From Bordetella genomosp. 5 (GTDB lineage: Bacteria > Pseudomonadota > Gammaproteobacteria > Burkholderiales > Burkholderiaceae_B): a stretch of 64,000 nucleotides of DNA. Made by a program: the position numbers and the translations under genes. Each line of letters starts with the position of its first letter. Position 1 is the stretch's first letter. The stretch spans positions 419,846 to 483,845 of the forward strand of contig NZ_NEVN01000002.1 of the NCBI RefSeq assembly GCF_002261475.1, given 5' to 3'. The notes under the pieces were generated by a model. That model made no database searches. It saw nothing but the letters and a program-made list of their open reading frames with translations, and was not told where the DNA came from. Below are positions 63,749 through 64,000 of this stretch, piece by piece.

Positions 63749-64000
63749 CGGAGTCGAGCGCCGCAGCGTCGGGTGTCGGCACGCCGGGCGTCGGTACGCC
63801 GGGCGTCGCCACGCCGGTACGCCTGCGCGTCAATCCGCTGCAGCGCCTGTGGCTGCGCGAGATCGGCATCGAGAAGACCTGGCTGCGCTCGCCCGCCGCT
63901 GCGCGCGCCCCTGCGCACGCCGCCGCCTCCGGCGCCACGCCCGAGCCGGCCGTCGCGCGCCAGGGGGCGCCCGCGGCCGTCCGCCCGCCGGCGAGCGCTG
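63745..64000 (+). CDS. Uracil-DNA glycosylase family protein, N-terminal part (cut by the right edge)
   Basis: About 85 residues are visible. After a repetitive start (VGTPGVGTPGVATP) comes RLRVNPLQRLWLREIGIEKTWL, which resembles the short leader helix of the family 4-type glycosylase that follows tsaB-rimI in Bordetella relatives. The rest visible is an Ala/Pro-rich linker. The catalytic domain lies beyond the edge, so the call rests on this short match and on gene order. Confidence 0.55.
   Translation, partial: MTESSAAASGVGTPGVGTPGVATPVRLRVNPLQRLWLREIGIEKTWLRSPAAARAPAHAAASGATPEPAVARQGAPAAVRPPASA
63772..63816 (+). repeat. Three 15-bp tandem repeats in the glycosylase N-terminus
   Basis: Units at 63772-63786, 63787-63801 and 63802-63816 share GGYGTCGSYACGCCG with few changes and encode the pentapeptide GVGTP/GVATP. 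They keep the frame, so copy number could vary without breaking the gene. Confidence 0.75.

Overview
The window is high-GC DNA from a betaproteobacterium of the order Burkholderiales, most likely family Alcaligenaceae (Bordetella/Achromobacter relatives). This rests on a complete 14-gene nuo operon preceded by a classical beta-proteobacterial porin, a DUF2818 gene after nuoN, a RisA/RisS-type two-component pair, a TsaB-RimI fusion, and several Liv-type ABC transporters. The genus is an inference; there is no rRNA or complete tRNA gene to place it.

Layout. (1) 1-3.9 kb: the end of an integrated element of visibly lower GC. It holds a tyrosine integrase cut by the left edge, four small accessory genes, an XRE regulator beside a perfect 17-bp inverted repeat, and a C39-protease-like protein. 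It ends near a degenerate tRNA-Leu 3' end (possible attR) and a strong terminator. (2) 4.0-11.1 kb: a TetR-controlled catabolic island with a histidine-box membrane desaturase/hydroxylase, rubredoxin, rubredoxin reductase, a MetX-like alpha/beta hydrolase, an iron alcohol dehydrogenase and an orphan solute-binding protein. Two matching 21-bp palindromes precede its two divergent transcription starts. (3) 11.2-14.3 kb: a protein of unknown function with a SifA-like N-terminal motif (candidate type III effector) and a membrane diguanylate cyclase. (4) 14.7-19.7 kb: livJHMGF and a SelW-like protein. (5) 19.7-29.0 kb: a GntR-amidase-deacetylase-NTF2 operon divergent from a second Liv system, in which LivM, LivG and LivF are one polypeptide, followed by a LysR regulator. 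(6) 29.1-33.2 kb: a diacylglycerol-kinase-like, metallophosphoesterase and PAP2 trio, then a convergent TetR-thioesterase operon. (7) 33.5-49.8 kb: porin and nuoA-N plus DUF2818. (8) 49.9-64 kb: serB, mfd, ispDF, a PhoX-like Tat protein, an atypical OmpR-type regulator, ahpCD, risAS, tsaB-rimI and the start of a uracil-DNA glycosylase.

How the parts work together. The core (nuo, mfd, serB, ispDF, ris, ahp, tsaB) is housekeeping. The accessory half (4-29 kb) is a run of uptake-plus-catabolism modules, each with its own regulator, as expected of a metabolically versatile soil or host-associated organism. The least explained parts are the rubredoxin-linked oxygenase cluster and the candidate effector at 11.2-12.6 kb.
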